A DNA stretch of 34,122 nucleotides, taken from contig NZ_KE387248.1 in assembly GCF_000430785.1 (NCBI RefSeq), forward strand, positions 81,414-115,535, written 5' to 3'. The notes beneath the pieces are model-generated. The model was not told where the DNA came from and did not search any database. It was given only the letters and a program-made list of their open reading frames with translations. Positions 25,701 to 33,662 of this stretch are shown one piece after another (position 1 is the stretch's first letter; each line of letters opens with the position of its first letter). A program made the position numbers and the translations under genes. The stretch is from Ectobacillus panaciterrae DSM 19096 (GTDB lineage Bacteria > Bacillota > Bacilli > Bacillales > Bacillaceae_G).

Positions 25701-25943
25701 CTTCGCCACTCCGATGCCATGAATTTCTGTAATCTCTTCCATTGTAGCATCTTTCAATAGACGTAATCCGTCAAAATGATATAAAATTCGATTCGCTAAT
25801 GTCAGAACAGATTCATCTTTCGATCCTGTTCGAAGCAAAATGGCAAGCAGCTCTGTATTGGACAGGCTCCCTGTTCCTTCTGCTAAAAGCCTTTCCCGCG
25901 GCTGATCGTCCTTGGCAACATCGCGAATGAAGCTTGTTCTCAC
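22774..25943 (-). CDS. radC: DNA repair protein RadC, interrupted by a group II intron
   Basis: RadC is a JAMM/MPN-domain protein of uncertain function in DNA repair. The gene is in two exons: 25464-25943 (160 codons) and 22774-22977 (67 codons plus stop). Exon 1 has the UPF0758 N-terminal helix-hairpin-helix region ([51 protein letters not shown]) and ends in SIVHPREV. Exon 2 starts [10 protein letters not shown] and carries the metal-binding [14 protein letters not shown]. Joining them restores HPREVYREAF and a 227-residue protein of normal family length, without frame change. Unspliced message would end three codons into the intron and lack the whole metal site. It lies 11 bases after maf, as in related species. 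Confidence 0.9.
22978..23038 (-). ncRNA. Group II intron domain VI and 3' splice site
   Basis: GGGGAG pairs with CUUACCC, leaving an unpaired A (plus-strand T at 22984) as the predicted branch point. The tip is GCUUAG, GUGA tetraloop, CUGAGC, a perfect six-pair hairpin with one G-U. The intron ends UAC, followed by exon 2 UACCGC. Confidence 0.85.
23039..23072 (-). ncRNA. Group II intron domain V (catalytic core)
   Basis: On the minus strand the 34 nt begin AAGCCGUAU with the AGC catalytic triad. A distal ACCUG-GAGA-CGGGU hairpin with a GNRA loop follows, and the lower stem closes with GUACGGUUU. Size, triad, bulge position and tetraloop all fit domain V. Confidence 0.93.
23081..24952 (-). 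CDS. ltrA: Group II intron-encoded reverse transcriptase/maturase with altered HNH domain
   Basis: This multifunctional protein splices its own intron RNA and copies it into DNA. The 623-residue protein belongs to the LtrA/mitochondrial-like type. RT blocks 0-7 cover about residues 40-390, with the catalytic Asp in [12 protein letters not shown] (D178), [14 protein letters not shown] (228-241) and YADD at 331-334. Domain X (maturase) spans about 400-515. A DNA-binding linker is followed by an HNH zinc domain with CEWC (568-571) and CVKC (610-613). The HNH motif, usually EVHHV/EIHHV, reads EMHYV (H581, Y582; codons CAT TAT). The stop is 8 bases before domain V, common for these introns. It uses a GGAAAG ribosome binding site inside the intron. 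LtrA is used as the family symbol only. Confidence 0.93.
   Translation of the reverse strand: MAKESSLSSLIQNWEGARGSMRNPKVVLNSLASKSTDTNYKFQRLYRNLYNIEFYLDAYEKIYPNKGSNTKGATEDTIDGMSIRRIQNLVGKIRNQSYQPNPARRVYIPKKNGKLRPLGLPTFEDKLVQEVTRRILESIYEQQFSDNSHAFRPHKSCHTALKQIKNTFTGCRWFIEGDIKGFFDNINHHTLINILRKRIQDEKFINLIWKFLRAGYVEEWVFHKTYSGTPQGGIISPILSNIYLNELDGYVEEYMSQFNKGDKRRHNLIYHNLASKINYKKYKNKREWSTLNKENKDERATELKELYKELIKHDSKDLFDSNYRRLKYVRYADDFLMGVIASKTETEKIKQELTKFLAEKLNLELSEEKTLITHTSKKARFLGYDIKVVRDWQTMRMPNGTQKRKFNFQARLYVPHEKYVKKLIDLGALVLGKDNVWKATHRPYLLKNDDVEIIMTYNAEIRGLYNYYRLASNVHVLQSFRQTMKYSMMKTYANKYKRTMGQMIDKFSINGKLGIRYKTAQGERIAYFIDQRMEKNTKIKSEDADIEPLTLKYGGRTSLIDRLLANECEWCGATNVSLEMHYVKKLKDLKGKKRWEQYMIARKRKTIAMCVKCHHDLHNGKLD
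24953..25463 (-). ncRNA. Group II intron domains I-III and start of IV (non-coding)
   Basis: These 511 bases between the 5' splice site and the maturase ATG hold no gene. They begin with GUGCGCCC-AUAA-GGGC and contain several stable hairpins, including the EBS1 stem. Short plus-strand frames (for example 25086-25319) are antisense to structured RNA and not credible. I did not resolve domains II and III individually. Confidence 0.85.
25159..25187 (-). ncRNA. EBS1 hairpin of the group II intron
   Basis: A perfect 9-bp stem (GACATATCT/AGATATGTC) presents an 11-base loop, UAAACACUUCG. CACUUC in the loop (plus-strand 25169-25174) pairs with the last six exon-1 bases, GAGGUG, with one U-G pair. 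The A just 5' of it is the delta base, pairing with U, the first base of exon 2. EBS2 was not resolved. Confidence 0.82.
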
Positions 25944-25954
25944 TCCCGTACCTC

Positions 25955-26512
25955 CTATAAGAATGTCTTGAGTTCTCGTATTACACGTGCAATCGGAAGT
26001 CCTACAACAGAGTAATAATCACCGCTGATTTTTTGCACAAGCACAGCGCCTGCGCCTTGAATCCCATAGCTGCCTGCCTTGTCAAGCGGTTCGCCTGTCT
26101 CTATGTAAGCTCGGATTTCCTCTTCTGTCAGCTCATAAAACGTCACTTCTGTACGCTCATAGAACGTCATTGTTTTTTCCCGAGAAACAATAGCTACTCC
26201 TGTAAACACTTCATGAGTCTGACCTGCCAGTAAACGAAGCGTTTCGGCTGCATCCTCTGTATGTTTGGGCTTTCCTAAAATGCGGGAGTTTAACGTCACA
26301 ATTGTATCAGCTCCCAGTACAACTGCATCATCATATTGCTTCGCTACATCTTGAGCTTTTTGCTGCGCCAGCGACATAACAACCTCGCTCGGGGCCATTT
26401 GTTCATCTACAATCTCTTCAATTTGACTCACGTAAATTTCAAATGGAATTTGAAGAAGTTCAAGAAGTTCTTTCCGACGCGGAGAACCTGAAGCTAGAAT
26501 GAGGCGTTTCAT
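25955..26512 (-). CDS. maf: Maf-family nucleoside triphosphate pyrophosphatase
   Basis: Maf hydrolyses dTTP, UTP and modified nucleotides; overexpression blocks septation in B. subtilis. The 185-residue protein starts with the signature [17 protein letters not shown], then has [16 protein letters not shown] and the late YYSVVGLPI segment. It lies 11 bases upstream of radC, so the pair is probably one transcript; an intron in radC would then also sit in the maf message. An AGGTGAT ribosome binding site precedes the ATG. Confidence 0.96.
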   Translation of the reverse strand: MKRLILASGSPRRKELLELLQIPFEIYVSQIEEIVDEQMAPSEVVMSLAQQKAQDVAKQYDDAVVLGADTIVTLNSRILGKPKHTEDAAETLRLLAGQTHEVFTGVAIVSREKTMTFYERTEVTFYELTEEEIRAYIETGEPLDKAGSYGIQGAGAVLVQKISGDYYSVVGLPIARVIRELKTFL

Positions 26513-26628
26513 CTTATCACCTTTCCTTACCTTTTTCGATTTAGAGGAAGATACCTCTCCATCGTATCAAATGTTATCATTTCTCACAATTTGAGAAAAT
26601 GTCATTTTACCTTTTCTTTTTTGCAGAA

Positions 26629-26661
26629 AAAAGAGAAAGAAGATTGCCTTCTTCCTCTTTC
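26629..26661 (-). terminator. Terminator after spoIIB
   Basis: AAGAGaaAGAAG and CTTCTTcCTCTT form an imperfect stem around a short loop. The A-rich run at 26625-26632 gives U residues on the minus strand. It starts about 10 bases past the spoIIB stop. Confidence 0.75.
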
Positions 26662-26670
26662 CTTTACCAT

Positions 26671-27618
26671 CTATGGATTTTCTGCTCCTGCAGCTATTCC
26701 TTCATAAGAGGTGAGACCATCAAGCAACAGCTGCTGCAGCTTTGTAAAAGTTTCGGAGTTCTTTTTCGTTTTATAATCCTTCAACGCATCATAAGAGAGG
26801 GATGTATACGTAAGAAGCTTTTTGACTGCTTCCTTATCAACATTCTTGCCTTCCTTCACAACAGCTTGCACATCTTTCTCAATGCGCGCCCATTCTTTTT
26901 CATCCGTTTTCCCTGACGTGAAGCAAAGTGACGATTGCTGTAAGATCGCCGCTAGAAGCCCTTCTGTTTTTACAAGCAACGAAGCGTACTTTTCATAGTT
27001 TTTTGGAATTTCTTTTTGTTCGATGCTCCATGGTTTGAAATATGAAACGGCGCCTTTTGCTTCATATCCTCCTCCAATCGCTTTTACAGCTTGCTCATCA
27101 TTTCCAACAGCTGTCAGCAAATAAAACTTGCCGTCTTTCGTACGAAGAGAAGCAGGGACGCCTTTTTTCTTCCATTCTTCAATTGAAGCCTGTCCCTTCT
27201 CTTTTGTAGAAAATACGGCTCCCTGCATAACGTACGCCTGTATCGGCTGGAGGGTGACTGAAGAAGCGGATGCTTCTTTCTTCGGTTGGGCAGCAGGCTG
27301 AGGATTTACTGCAGTCACAGCGGCAGGCACTATTTTTTGTTCTTGTTCACTTCCGCTCAGCATATGAAGAACAGTCACACCAAAGCCCGTTCCAAGCAGC
27401 ACTGCGGCCCCAACTGTGACGGCAATGCGTTTTCCTGTACGAGCCGTTCGTTTATCTGACATAGCGGCTTCATGCTCCGCCCGAAAAGGAACGATATTAT
27501 TTGGCGCCTCTATCTTAGGAAGCACCGCGGCCTCTCCTGCAGGTTGTTTCTCTCTTTCTACATAGGTTGTTTCCGTACCGTTTACCTTGATGGATATTTT
27601 GGGAGAATGCTTGTCCAT
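26671..27618 (-). CDS. spoIIB: Stage II sporulation protein SpoIIB (SPOR-domain)
   Basis: SpoIIB acts at the sporulation septum with SpoIIDMP during engulfment. The 315-residue bitopic protein has a basic, disordered N-terminal cytoplasmic part. It then has one transmembrane helix (about residues 64-87, RIAVTVGAAVLLGTGFGVTVLHML), an Ala/Pro/Gln linker, and an external SPOR-like domain (about 120-178, YVMQGAVFSTKEKGQASIEEWKKKG-type). A helical C-terminal part follows. Its place between folC and maf matches the family. In B. subtilis comC lies between folC and spoIIB; it is not here. Confidence 0.85.
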   Translation of the reverse strand: MDKHSPKISIKVNGTETTYVEREKQPAGEAAVLPKIEAPNNIVPFRAEHEAAMSDKRTARTGKRIAVTVGAAVLLGTGFGVTVLHMLSGSEQEQKIVPAAVTAVNPQPAAQPKKEASASSVTLQPIQAYVMQGAVFSTKEKGQASIEEWKKKGVPASLRTKDGKFYLLTAVGNDEQAVKAIGGGYEAKGAVSYFKPWSIEQKEIPKNYEKYASLLVKTEGLLAAILQQSSLCFTSGKTDEKEWARIEKDVQAVVKEGKNVDKEAVKKLLTYTSLSYDALKDYKTKKNSETFTKLQQLLLDGLTSYEGIAAGAENP

Positions 27619-27754
27619 GACCCCATCTCCTTTCTAAAGCGAATGGTAGCACAGTTCTAAAAAAAAAGAACGGGAGATTTGTCAGTAAAGGTTCGTCAAT
27701 TTATCTCATATTTCATTTGTATTCTTGCAGGGAGCTTTATAGAACTGTCGAAAA

Positions 27755-27791
27755 ACAAAAAGCAAACAGCCTAAACGGCTATTTGCTTTTT
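27755..27791 (-). terminator. Terminator after folC
   Basis: AAAAAGCAAAcAGCC (27757-27771) pairs with GGCTaTTTGCTTTTT (27777-27791) with one mismatch. U residues follow on the minus strand. The folC stop (TAG, 27779-27781) lies inside the stem. Confidence 0.9.
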
Positions 27792-29086
27792 GTTTGTTTC
27801 AAGTATTTGCGCACGGCTGAAATAAAGTAGAGCGAGCCGGTAATAAGAAATACATCGTTCTCGTTTAAGCCTCGCATCGTTGTATCAAGCGCGTACTGCC
27901 AATCTTCATATACTTCTTTTTCTCGTATTCGACAGTGCGCCGCCAAAAGCTGCGGAGATACAGCACGCGCAAAGGCAAAGCTTGTAAATATAATGCGGTC
28001 CGCAATCTCTTCCAGCTTTTCGACCATTTCATCAATTTTTTTATCTCCCAAGGCACTGAACAAGACTGTAATACGTTTGTCTCCATAATGCGCCTGCATC
28101 GTTTGTACAAGACTTTCAACACCTTCAGGGTTATGAGCCCCGTCAATAATAATTGCCGGTGATGAGGAAAGCTGTTCAAAGCGTCCGAGCCAGAATGCCT
28201 CTCGCAGTCCATCACGTATATGCTGCTCTTCAATAAGGAAGGATTGATACGTTTTTAAATAGTACATCCCCATGAGCGCAAGAGCGGCATTGTGAACTTG
28301 ATGTGTCCCTTTCATAGATATAAAGGCTTCCTCTAACGTATGAAACGGGCATCCAAAAGAAAGAGCTTCTCCTTTTGCTCCCGAATACAAGTGCTGAATA
28401 GAAAAATCACGGCCGATTTGATACACCTTTGCCCGCTTTTCCTTTGCCACCGCATGGATGACCTCTGCCGCTTCCTGCTGCAGCACACCTGTCACTACGG
28501 GCACACCAGACTTAATGATTCCAGCCTTTTCCTCGGCAATTTCCGCCAACGTTTCGCCAAGAATATGCATATGGTCATGACCAATTGTGGTAATGATACT
28601 GAGCACGGGATATATCACGTTTGTGGAATCGTAGCGTCCGCCTAGTCCTGTTTCAAGCAAAACAATGTCGCATATATTTTGGAATCCAAAATAATAAAAT
28701 GCCATAACGGTAATGATTTCAAATTCAGTAGCGGCACCGAGATCTGTTTCCTCCAGTTTCTCCACAACAGGCTTTACCGCATTCACAAGCTGCACAAGCT
28801 CCGCGTCTGCAATCGGCTCGCCGTTTATACTGATACGCTCATTAAAGCTTTCGATGTACGGTGATGTAAATGTTCCGACCTTGTACGCCGCCTTTTGCAA
28901 AATGGAACGCATATAGGTCACCGTTGATCCCTTGCCGTTTGTACCGGCAATATGAACACATTTTATTCTTCGCTGCGGGTGATCCAGCTGTTCAAGCATC
29001 CATGCCATTCTCTCAAGCCCTGGCTTAATGCCGAATTTCAGTCTGCTGTGAATCCAATCCACCGCTTCCTGATATGTATGAATCAT
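27779..29086 (-). CDS. folC: Folylpolyglutamate synthase / dihydrofolate synthase FolC
   Basis: FolC adds glutamate to dihydropteroate and to folates, using ATP. The 435-residue Mur-ligase-family protein has the P-loop HIAGTNGKGSTVTYM (about 46-60), the omega-loop region TSPYIESFNERI, LLETGLGGRYDSTN, ITTIGHDHM, and the C-terminal IIDGAHNPEGV and FSALGDKK. It lies downstream of valS in the same direction, 162 bases apart. Confidence 0.97.
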   Translation of the reverse strand: MIHTYQEAVDWIHSRLKFGIKPGLERMAWMLEQLDHPQRRIKCVHIAGTNGKGSTVTYMRSILQKAAYKVGTFTSPYIESFNERISINGEPIADAELVQLVNAVKPVVEKLEETDLGAATEFEIITVMAFYYFGFQNICDIVLLETGLGGRYDSTNVIYPVLSIITTIGHDHMHILGETLAEIAEEKAGIIKSGVPVVTGVLQQEAAEVIHAVAKEKRAKVYQIGRDFSIQHLYSGAKGEALSFGCPFHTLEEAFISMKGTHQVHNAALALMGMYYLKTYQSFLIEEQHIRDGLREAFWLGRFEQLSSSPAIIIDGAHNPEGVESLVQTMQAHYGDKRITVLFSALGDKKIDEMVEKLEEIADRIIFTSFAFARAVSPQLLAAHCRIREKEVYEDWQYALDTTMRGLNENDVFLITGSLYFISAVRKYLKQTKSK

Positions 29087-29156
29087 AATGATCCCCCTTC
29101 GGAAAACTCATACTTCTATTTCCTGTAATTTTAGCGGTTTCTTATCTACAAAACAA

Positions 29157-29238
29157 ACCCAACAAGGTTTGTTATATCCATGACATAGCGAAAAAATTTT
29201 CATTAATGCCAATTGAACTTATTATATCCTTGTTGGGT
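29157..29238. terminator. Long-range palindrome between valS and folC
   Basis: ACCCAACAAGG (29157-29167) has its exact complement CCTTGTTGGGT at 29228-29238, 11 bases from the valS stop. The loop of 60 bases is AT-rich. On the minus strand the stem ends in GGGTTTGTTTTG, so it may be a valS terminator. The loop is long for one, and a small repeat element is possible. I see no gene in it. Confidence 0.6.
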
Positions 29239-29248
29239 GCTTATCTTA

Positions 29249-31885
29249 TTATTTCTTGATTTCTGCTAAACGTGCGCGAACCGCTTCGCGTTTCTCAAGG
29301 TAGTCTTGCTCTTTTTTGCGCTCTTCTTCAATAACTTGAGCCGGTGCCTTCTTTACGAATCCTTCGTTGCCAAGCTTTTTCTGAACACGCTCAACTTCTG
29401 CATCCAGCTTTTTCAGCTCTTTTTCCAAGCGGCTGATTTCCTCGTCAAGGTTCAGCAAGCCCTCTAGAGGAAGGAATAGCTCTGCTCCCGTTACAACAGC
29501 TGTCATCGCTTTTTCCGGCGCCTGTACGTCTGTAGCAATAACCAGCTCGCTCGGATTACAGAAACGCTCAATATAGGAGCTGTTTGTCTCTAGACTTGCG
29601 AGCACCGCTTCGTCCTTCGCTTTAATATAAAGCTGTATTTTCTTGCTGAGCGGCGTATTTACTTCCGCACGGATATTACGAACGGAGCGGATAATCTCAA
29701 CGAGAAGATGCATTTCCTCTGCCGCTTTGCTGTCTGCTAAATCTTCGCGTGCTGTCGGCCATTTTGCAACTGTAATGGACTCGCCTTCATGCGGAAGGTG
29801 CTGCCAAATTTCTTCTGTTACGAACGGCATGAATGGATGCAATAGCTTCATTGTGCTTTCTAGTACGTAAGCCAGCACGGAACGAGTTGTTTTCTTCGCC
29901 GTTTCGTCTTCCCCGTAAAGCGGAAGCTTTGCCATTTCGATATACCAATCGCAGAAGTCATCCCAGATAAAGTTGTACAATGCGCGGCCTACTTCGCCAA
30001 GCTCATATTTATCCAAGTTTTTCGTTACGCTCTCGATTGTTTCGTTCAAGCGTGTCAAAATCCATTTATCCGCAACGGACATGCTGCCGGACAGATCCAA
30101 ATCTTCGTGCTTCATTTCACCAAGGTTCATTAATACGAAACGAGATGCATTCCAAATTTTATTAATAAAGTTCCAAGTGGACTCTACCTTCTCCATGCTG
30201 AAGCGCAAATCTTGCCCTGGCGCACTTCCTGTGGATAAGAAATAGCGAAGAGAATCAGCGCCGTACTGTGCGATAACATCCATTGGATCAACACCGTTTC
30301 CAAGAGACTTACTCATCTTACGGCCTTGCGAATCCCGAACAAGCCCGTGAATCAATACATCTTTGAACGGACGCTGGCCTGTAAATTCCAACCCTTGGAA
30401 AATCATACGGGATACCCAGAAGAAGATGATATCATAACCCGTTACCAATACGTCCGTAGAATAGTAACGCTTGAAATCTTCTGCGTTCGCGTCAGGCCAG
30501 CCAAGTGTGGAGAACGGCCAAAGCGCGGAGCTGAACCATGTATCCAATACGTCGGAGTCCTGCTCCCAGTTTTCGATATCTGCAGGCGGATTTGCATCTA
30601 CGTATATTTCGCCTGTTTCTTTATGATACCAGGCCGGAATGCGGTGACCCCACCAAAGCTGGCGAGAGATACACCAGTCGCGGATATTTTCCATCCAGCG
30701 TAAATATGTCTTTTCAAAACGATCTGGAACGAACGTTACTTTTTCTTCTTGCTGCTGAAGCGCAATTGCTGCATCTGCCAGCGGCTGCATTTTTACGAAC
30801 CATTGCGTGGATAAATACGGCTCAACTACTGCACCGCTGCGCTCGCTGTGGCCAACGGAGTGCATATGCTCTTCAATTTTGATGAGAACGCCCTGCTCCT
30901 GTAAATCCTTAACGATTTGCTTGCGGCACTCAAAGCGGTCCATACCTTCGTATTTCCCTGCCTTTTCATTCATTGTTCCGTTCTCATGCATAACAAGGAT
31001 ACGAGGCAAATCGTGGCGGTTCCCAATTTCAAAGTCGTTCGGATCGTGAGCTGGCGTGATTTTTACAGCTCCTGAACCGAATTCCATATCCACATAGTCA
31101 TCGCCAACGATAGGAATTTCGCGGCCGACGATTGGGAGAACAGCTGTCTTGCCAATCAAATGCTTGTAGCGCTCATCTTCCGGATGTACTGCAATCGCAG
31201 TATCGCCAAGCATCGTTTCTGGACGAGTTGTCGCTACTTCGATATAACCGGAGCCGTCAGCCAGCGGATAACGCATATGATAGAATGCGCCTTGCACATC
31301 CTTGTAAATAACCTCGATATCAGATAAAGCTGTACGAGTTGCAGGATCCCAGTTAATAATATATTCACCGCGGTAGATAAGTCCTTTTTTGTACAGAGTA
31401 ACAAATACCTCGCGCACCGCAGCAGATAATCCTTCGTCAAGCGTGAAGCGCTCGCGGGAGTAATCAAGACCTAATCCGATCTTTTCCCACTGTGCACGTA
31501 TATGAGATGCATACTCTTCCTTCCATTCCCATGCCTTTTCTAAAAACTTCTCACGTCCTAGATCGTAACGCGTTACACCTTCTTCACGAAGCTTTCCTTC
31601 TACCTTCGCTTGCGTTGCGATGCCCGCATGGTCCATACCCGGCAGCCAAAGCACATCGTATCCTTGCATGCGCTTGGCACGCGTTAAGATGTCTTGTAAT
31701 GTTGTGTCCCAAGCATGTCCTAAGTGCAGCTTTCCTGTTACGTTTGGAGGCGGGATCACAATTGTGTATGGCTGCTTATCCGGCTCCCCTTTTGCTTCAA
31801 AGTATTTTCCTTCAAGCCACCATTTATAGCGGCCTTCTTCTACGGACGTATGATCATATTTTGTCGGTAACGTTTTTTCCGTCAT
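29249..31885 (-). CDS. valS: Valyl-tRNA synthetase
   Basis: This class I aminoacyl-tRNA synthetase charges tRNA-Val. The frame is open to 31999, but that stretch is the T-box leader. The start at 31885 ([21 protein letters not shown]) follows AAGGAGGG, giving 878 residues, the family length. It has the HIGH motif as HLGH ([16 protein letters not shown]), the editing domain ([13 protein letters not shown]), KMSKS ([14 protein letters not shown]), the anticodon-binding domain and a C-terminal coiled coil ([20 protein letters not shown]). Expression is controlled by the tRNA-sensing T-box upstream. Confidence 0.97.
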   Translation of the reverse strand: MTEKTLPTKYDHTSVEEGRYKWWLEGKYFEAKGEPDKQPYTIVIPPPNVTGKLHLGHAWDTTLQDILTRAKRMQGYDVLWLPGMDHAGIATQAKVEGKLREEGVTRYDLGREKFLEKAWEWKEEYASHIRAQWEKIGLGLDYSRERFTLDEGLSAAVREVFVTLYKKGLIYRGEYIINWDPATRTALSDIEVIYKDVQGAFYHMRYPLADGSGYIEVATTRPETMLGDTAIAVHPEDERYKHLIGKTAVLPIVGREIPIVGDDYVDMEFGSGAVKITPAHDPNDFEIGNRHDLPRILVMHENGTMNEKAGKYEGMDRFECRKQIVKDLQEQGVLIKIEEHMHSVGHSERSGAVVEPYLSTQWFVKMQPLADAAIALQQQEEKVTFVPDRFEKTYLRWMENIRDWCISRQLWWGHRIPAWYHKETGEIYVDANPPADIENWEQDSDVLDTWFSSALWPFSTLGWPDANAEDFKRYYSTDVLVTGYDIIFFWVSRMIFQGLEFTGQRPFKDVLIHGLVRDSQGRKMSKSLGNGVDPMDVIAQYGADSLRYFLSTGSAPGQDLRFSMEKVESTWNFINKIWNASRFVLMNLGEMKHEDLDLSGSMSVADKWILTRLNETIESVTKNLDKYELGEVGRALYNFIWDDFCDWYIEMAKLPLYGEDETAKKTTRSVLAYVLESTMKLLHPFMPFVTEEIWQHLPHEGESITVAKWPTAREDLADSKAAEEMHLLVEIIRSVRNIRAEVNTPLSKKIQLYIKAKDEAVLASLETNSSYIERFCNPSELVIATDVQAPEKAMTAVVTGAELFLPLEGLLNLDEEISRLEKELKKLDAEVERVQKKLGNEGFVKKAPAQVIEEERKKEQDYLEKREAVRARLAEIKK

Positions 31886-31913
31886 CTGTTTTCCCTCCTT
31901 CAAAAAATAAAAA

Positions 31914-32160
31914 ACTCCATTTATCCCTATAAAAGGACGAATGGAGTCATATTCGCGGTACCACCTTTTTTTGCAGCAAAAAATCTGCACACTCAACAAT
32001 GTAACGGGTTACACCCGGCTTCTCCTACTCTTATTTCAAAGAAGCTGCTCAAGGGCGACCTTCGAACGCTGTCATCTAAGAAATCTCCCACCAATGATTT
32101 CTCTCTCTGAAAGACGCAAGCACGCTGTACTCTTCCCTGTCCAAGCATTTATGATGTTCA
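31914..32160 (-). promoter_or_regulatory. T-box riboswitch of valS, specifier GUC (Val)
   Basis: The minus-strand leader has the T-box AAGGTGGTACCGCG (31954-31967). A terminator stem, ACTCCATT/AATGGAGT (31914-31921 and 31940-31947), follows with a U run. Stem I lies upstream, with AAGAGTA (AGTA bulge), AGAGAGAAA and GGTGGGA loops. The specifier region reads GAAGGTCGCCCTTGAGC, giving codon GUC (32057-32059), valine. Uncharged tRNA-Val should stabilise the antiterminator and let valS be transcribed. Confidence 0.93.
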
Positions 32161-32164
32161 ATAT

Positions 32165-32325
32165 ATTATACACTATAGTCTAAAAAAGAAAACGGTAATC
32201 GTCAATAAGGTTAGCCAAGTTTTTTATAATATATGCACCGAAAAACAAAAAAGTGTTAAAAGGCACATTAGACGAATACCTATCATATCGTAATAGTGTT
32301 ATCGCTATTTTACGGAGGGCAAACC
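32165..32325. promoter_or_regulatory. Divergent promoters of valS leader and the 65-residue ORF
   Basis: On the minus strand TATAAT (32165-32170) is a good -10 for the T-box leader; its -35 is weak. On the plus strand GCAC (32263-32266), 17 bases, then CATATCGTA (32284-32292) fit the sigma-K pattern AC-N16/17-CATAnnnTA. This would suggest late mother-cell expression of the small ORF. Both are predictions; the sigma-K call is the weaker. Confidence 0.4.
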
Positions 32326-32523
32326 ATGCGACGCTATAAGCGCACCTACAATTTTGCAACGCCGTCCTGGCTTCGAAATATACAGTCTGTGCTGTATGAT
32401 TTTATTATTCCGCTTACTGTATTTCAAGCAATTCGGACCTTGTTGATTCCTACTTTTCTTGATCTCATCCTGCTCGTTGTTTTTATTGCTTTGACTATTC
32501 GCACACATTTTCAGCAGCCGTAA
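32326..32523 (+). CDS. Small membrane protein of unknown function, 65 residues
   Basis: This is a short gene on the plus strand in a minus-strand neighbourhood. The ATG at 32326 follows a good GGAGGG ribosome binding site at 32313-32318; an ATG at 32296 has none. The protein starts MRRYKRTYNFATPSWLRNI, a basic and aromatic amphipathic lead. It continues with a hydrophobic stretch (SVLYDFIIPLTVFQAI) and one transmembrane helix (LIPTFLDLILLVVFIALTI). It ends at a bidirectional terminator. A position between valS and the spore-coat genes and a sigma-K-like upstream sequence suggest, but do not show, a role in sporulation. I do not recognise the family. Confidence 0.72.
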   Translation: MRRYKRTYNFATPSWLRNIQSVLYDFIIPLTVFQAIRTLLIPTFLDLILLVVFIALTIRTHFQQP

Positions 32524-32552
32524 AAAACCTCTCCGCCCGGAGAGGTTTTTTT
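32522..32552. terminator. Bidirectional terminator between the small ORF and ysxE
   Basis: CCTCTCCG (32528-32535) pairs with CGGAGAGG (32538-32545), flanked by A6 and T8. It serves both the plus-strand small ORF and the minus-strand ysxE, whose stop codons touch its edges. Confidence 0.93.
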
Positions 32553-33592
32553 TACGACTGCCGGCTTTGCTCTGCCTGATATTCTGCCATTTGAATCTGT
32601 GATACGAAAAACTCCGTATTGCTAATTAGCCAGTGCACCTCCTGCAACCGGCTGACAGCGTTAAACTCATGCCGATCGTCTCTGTTTTGCTCCGAACTTA
32701 TATACCGCATCACTTGCTTTGTAAATTTTTGAGGATAGGCCAAATACGCCAGCATGAGCTGCTTCTCTTCTTTTGTGAACGGAAAAGTTTTCTGATACAC
32801 CTGGAACCATTCATAGCGGTCATTTCTTGCAATCGGATATGTGTTGAAAGAGCGCAGATAGAATTGAACAATATCTTGTACAGGTGTAGAAAACTGGGAT
32901 TGCTCCAGACTGATGAAATAGCCGTTTCGCTGATGATCGAACAGAAAATGATTCATGGATACATTGCCGTGAATCAAAGCGATGCGTGTCGTTTCTTTTT
33001 CCTTCATTGCCTCATGCCACTCCTCTAATTTCTTAGAGGCAAATTCATGCGCCCGCACAACTTGGTGATAATATGTGCAATATTGCAGCTCAAACGGAGA
33101 CATATACCATTTTGCCTCACAATCGGTTATGAACTGCTCAATCGTATTCCGTTCCTGTTCCCAACGCCCTGATAACGAATCATAGTGTTGCTGAAGCATT
33201 TCTTCCGTAATTTTCTCTTCACGCAGCGTTTTTTGATGCATCCCGGCAAGCGTTTGAAACATTTTATGATATTCGTCGTTTTCTTCTCCCTTTTGTTCAT
33301 ATGTGTCCAGCCAGGGCATTAAATAATAATAACCTTCACTGTCAGACAATATATATTGTCCATCATTCGTATGATAAACCGGAGCAAAGTTGGTGAACCC
33401 TTTTTCGGCCAAAACTTGCAGATGCTGCATAAAGTTGCTACGCTCAAGCTGTTTGGGACGCAACTTTTTCAAAGCATAGGGACCTTGATTTGTGTATACT
33501 TTCATAACGTTTCCGTACTCTTCCAAATGCTCAGGCTTCAGCCTGTATGATTGCAGAATGGGAGCATATCGGTCTCTCACTTCGCTTTCCAT
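32552..33592 (-). CDS. ysxE: Spore coat protein of the CotS/YsxE kinase-like family
   Basis: YsxE is a spore coat protein of the CotS family, with an aminoglycoside-phosphotransferase-like fold. The 346-residue protein has an N-terminal lobe (NVMKVYTNQGPYALKKLR, with the ATP-binding Lys), a hinge (GYYYLMPWLDTY) and a catalytic-loop-like ALIHGNVSMNHFLFD. The usual HGD is HGN, so phosphotransfer activity is doubtful. It follows spoVID in the same direction, the conserved arrangement, with a hairpin in the 70-base gap. Confidence 0.88.
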   Translation of the reverse strand: MESEVRDRYAPILQSYRLKPEHLEEYGNVMKVYTNQGPYALKKLRPKQLERSNFMQHLQVLAEKGFTNFAPVYHTNDGQYILSDSEGYYYLMPWLDTYEQKGEENDEYHKMFQTLAGMHQKTLREEKITEEMLQQHYDSLSGRWEQERNTIEQFITDCEAKWYMSPFELQYCTYYHQVVRAHEFASKKLEEWHEAMKEKETTRIALIHGNVSMNHFLFDHQRNGYFISLEQSQFSTPVQDIVQFYLRSFNTYPIARNDRYEWFQVYQKTFPFTKEEKQLMLAYLAYPQKFTKQVMRYISSEQNRDDRHEFNAVSRLQEVHWLISNTEFFVSQIQMAEYQAEQSRQS

Positions 33593-33629
33593 ATGATGGA
33601 CGATCCTTTCTTCACGAAAAATAAAAGAG

Positions 33630-33654
33630 GTGAGGAAGAAAATTCTTCGCTCAC
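33630..33654 (-). terminator. Hairpin between spoVID and ysxE
   Basis: GTGAGgAAGAA (33630-33640) and TTCTTCGCTCAC (33643-33654) form a stem with one bulge. On the minus strand it is followed by a T-rich stretch. It may be an attenuator or partial terminator between the two coat genes. Confidence 0.6.
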
Positions 33655-33662
33655 ACTTCTTT

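Noticed and set aside
31886-31999. Longer valS start (38 extra residues)
   Set aside because: These codons lie in the T-box terminator and antiterminator. The ATG at 31885 has a proper ribosome binding site and fits the family.
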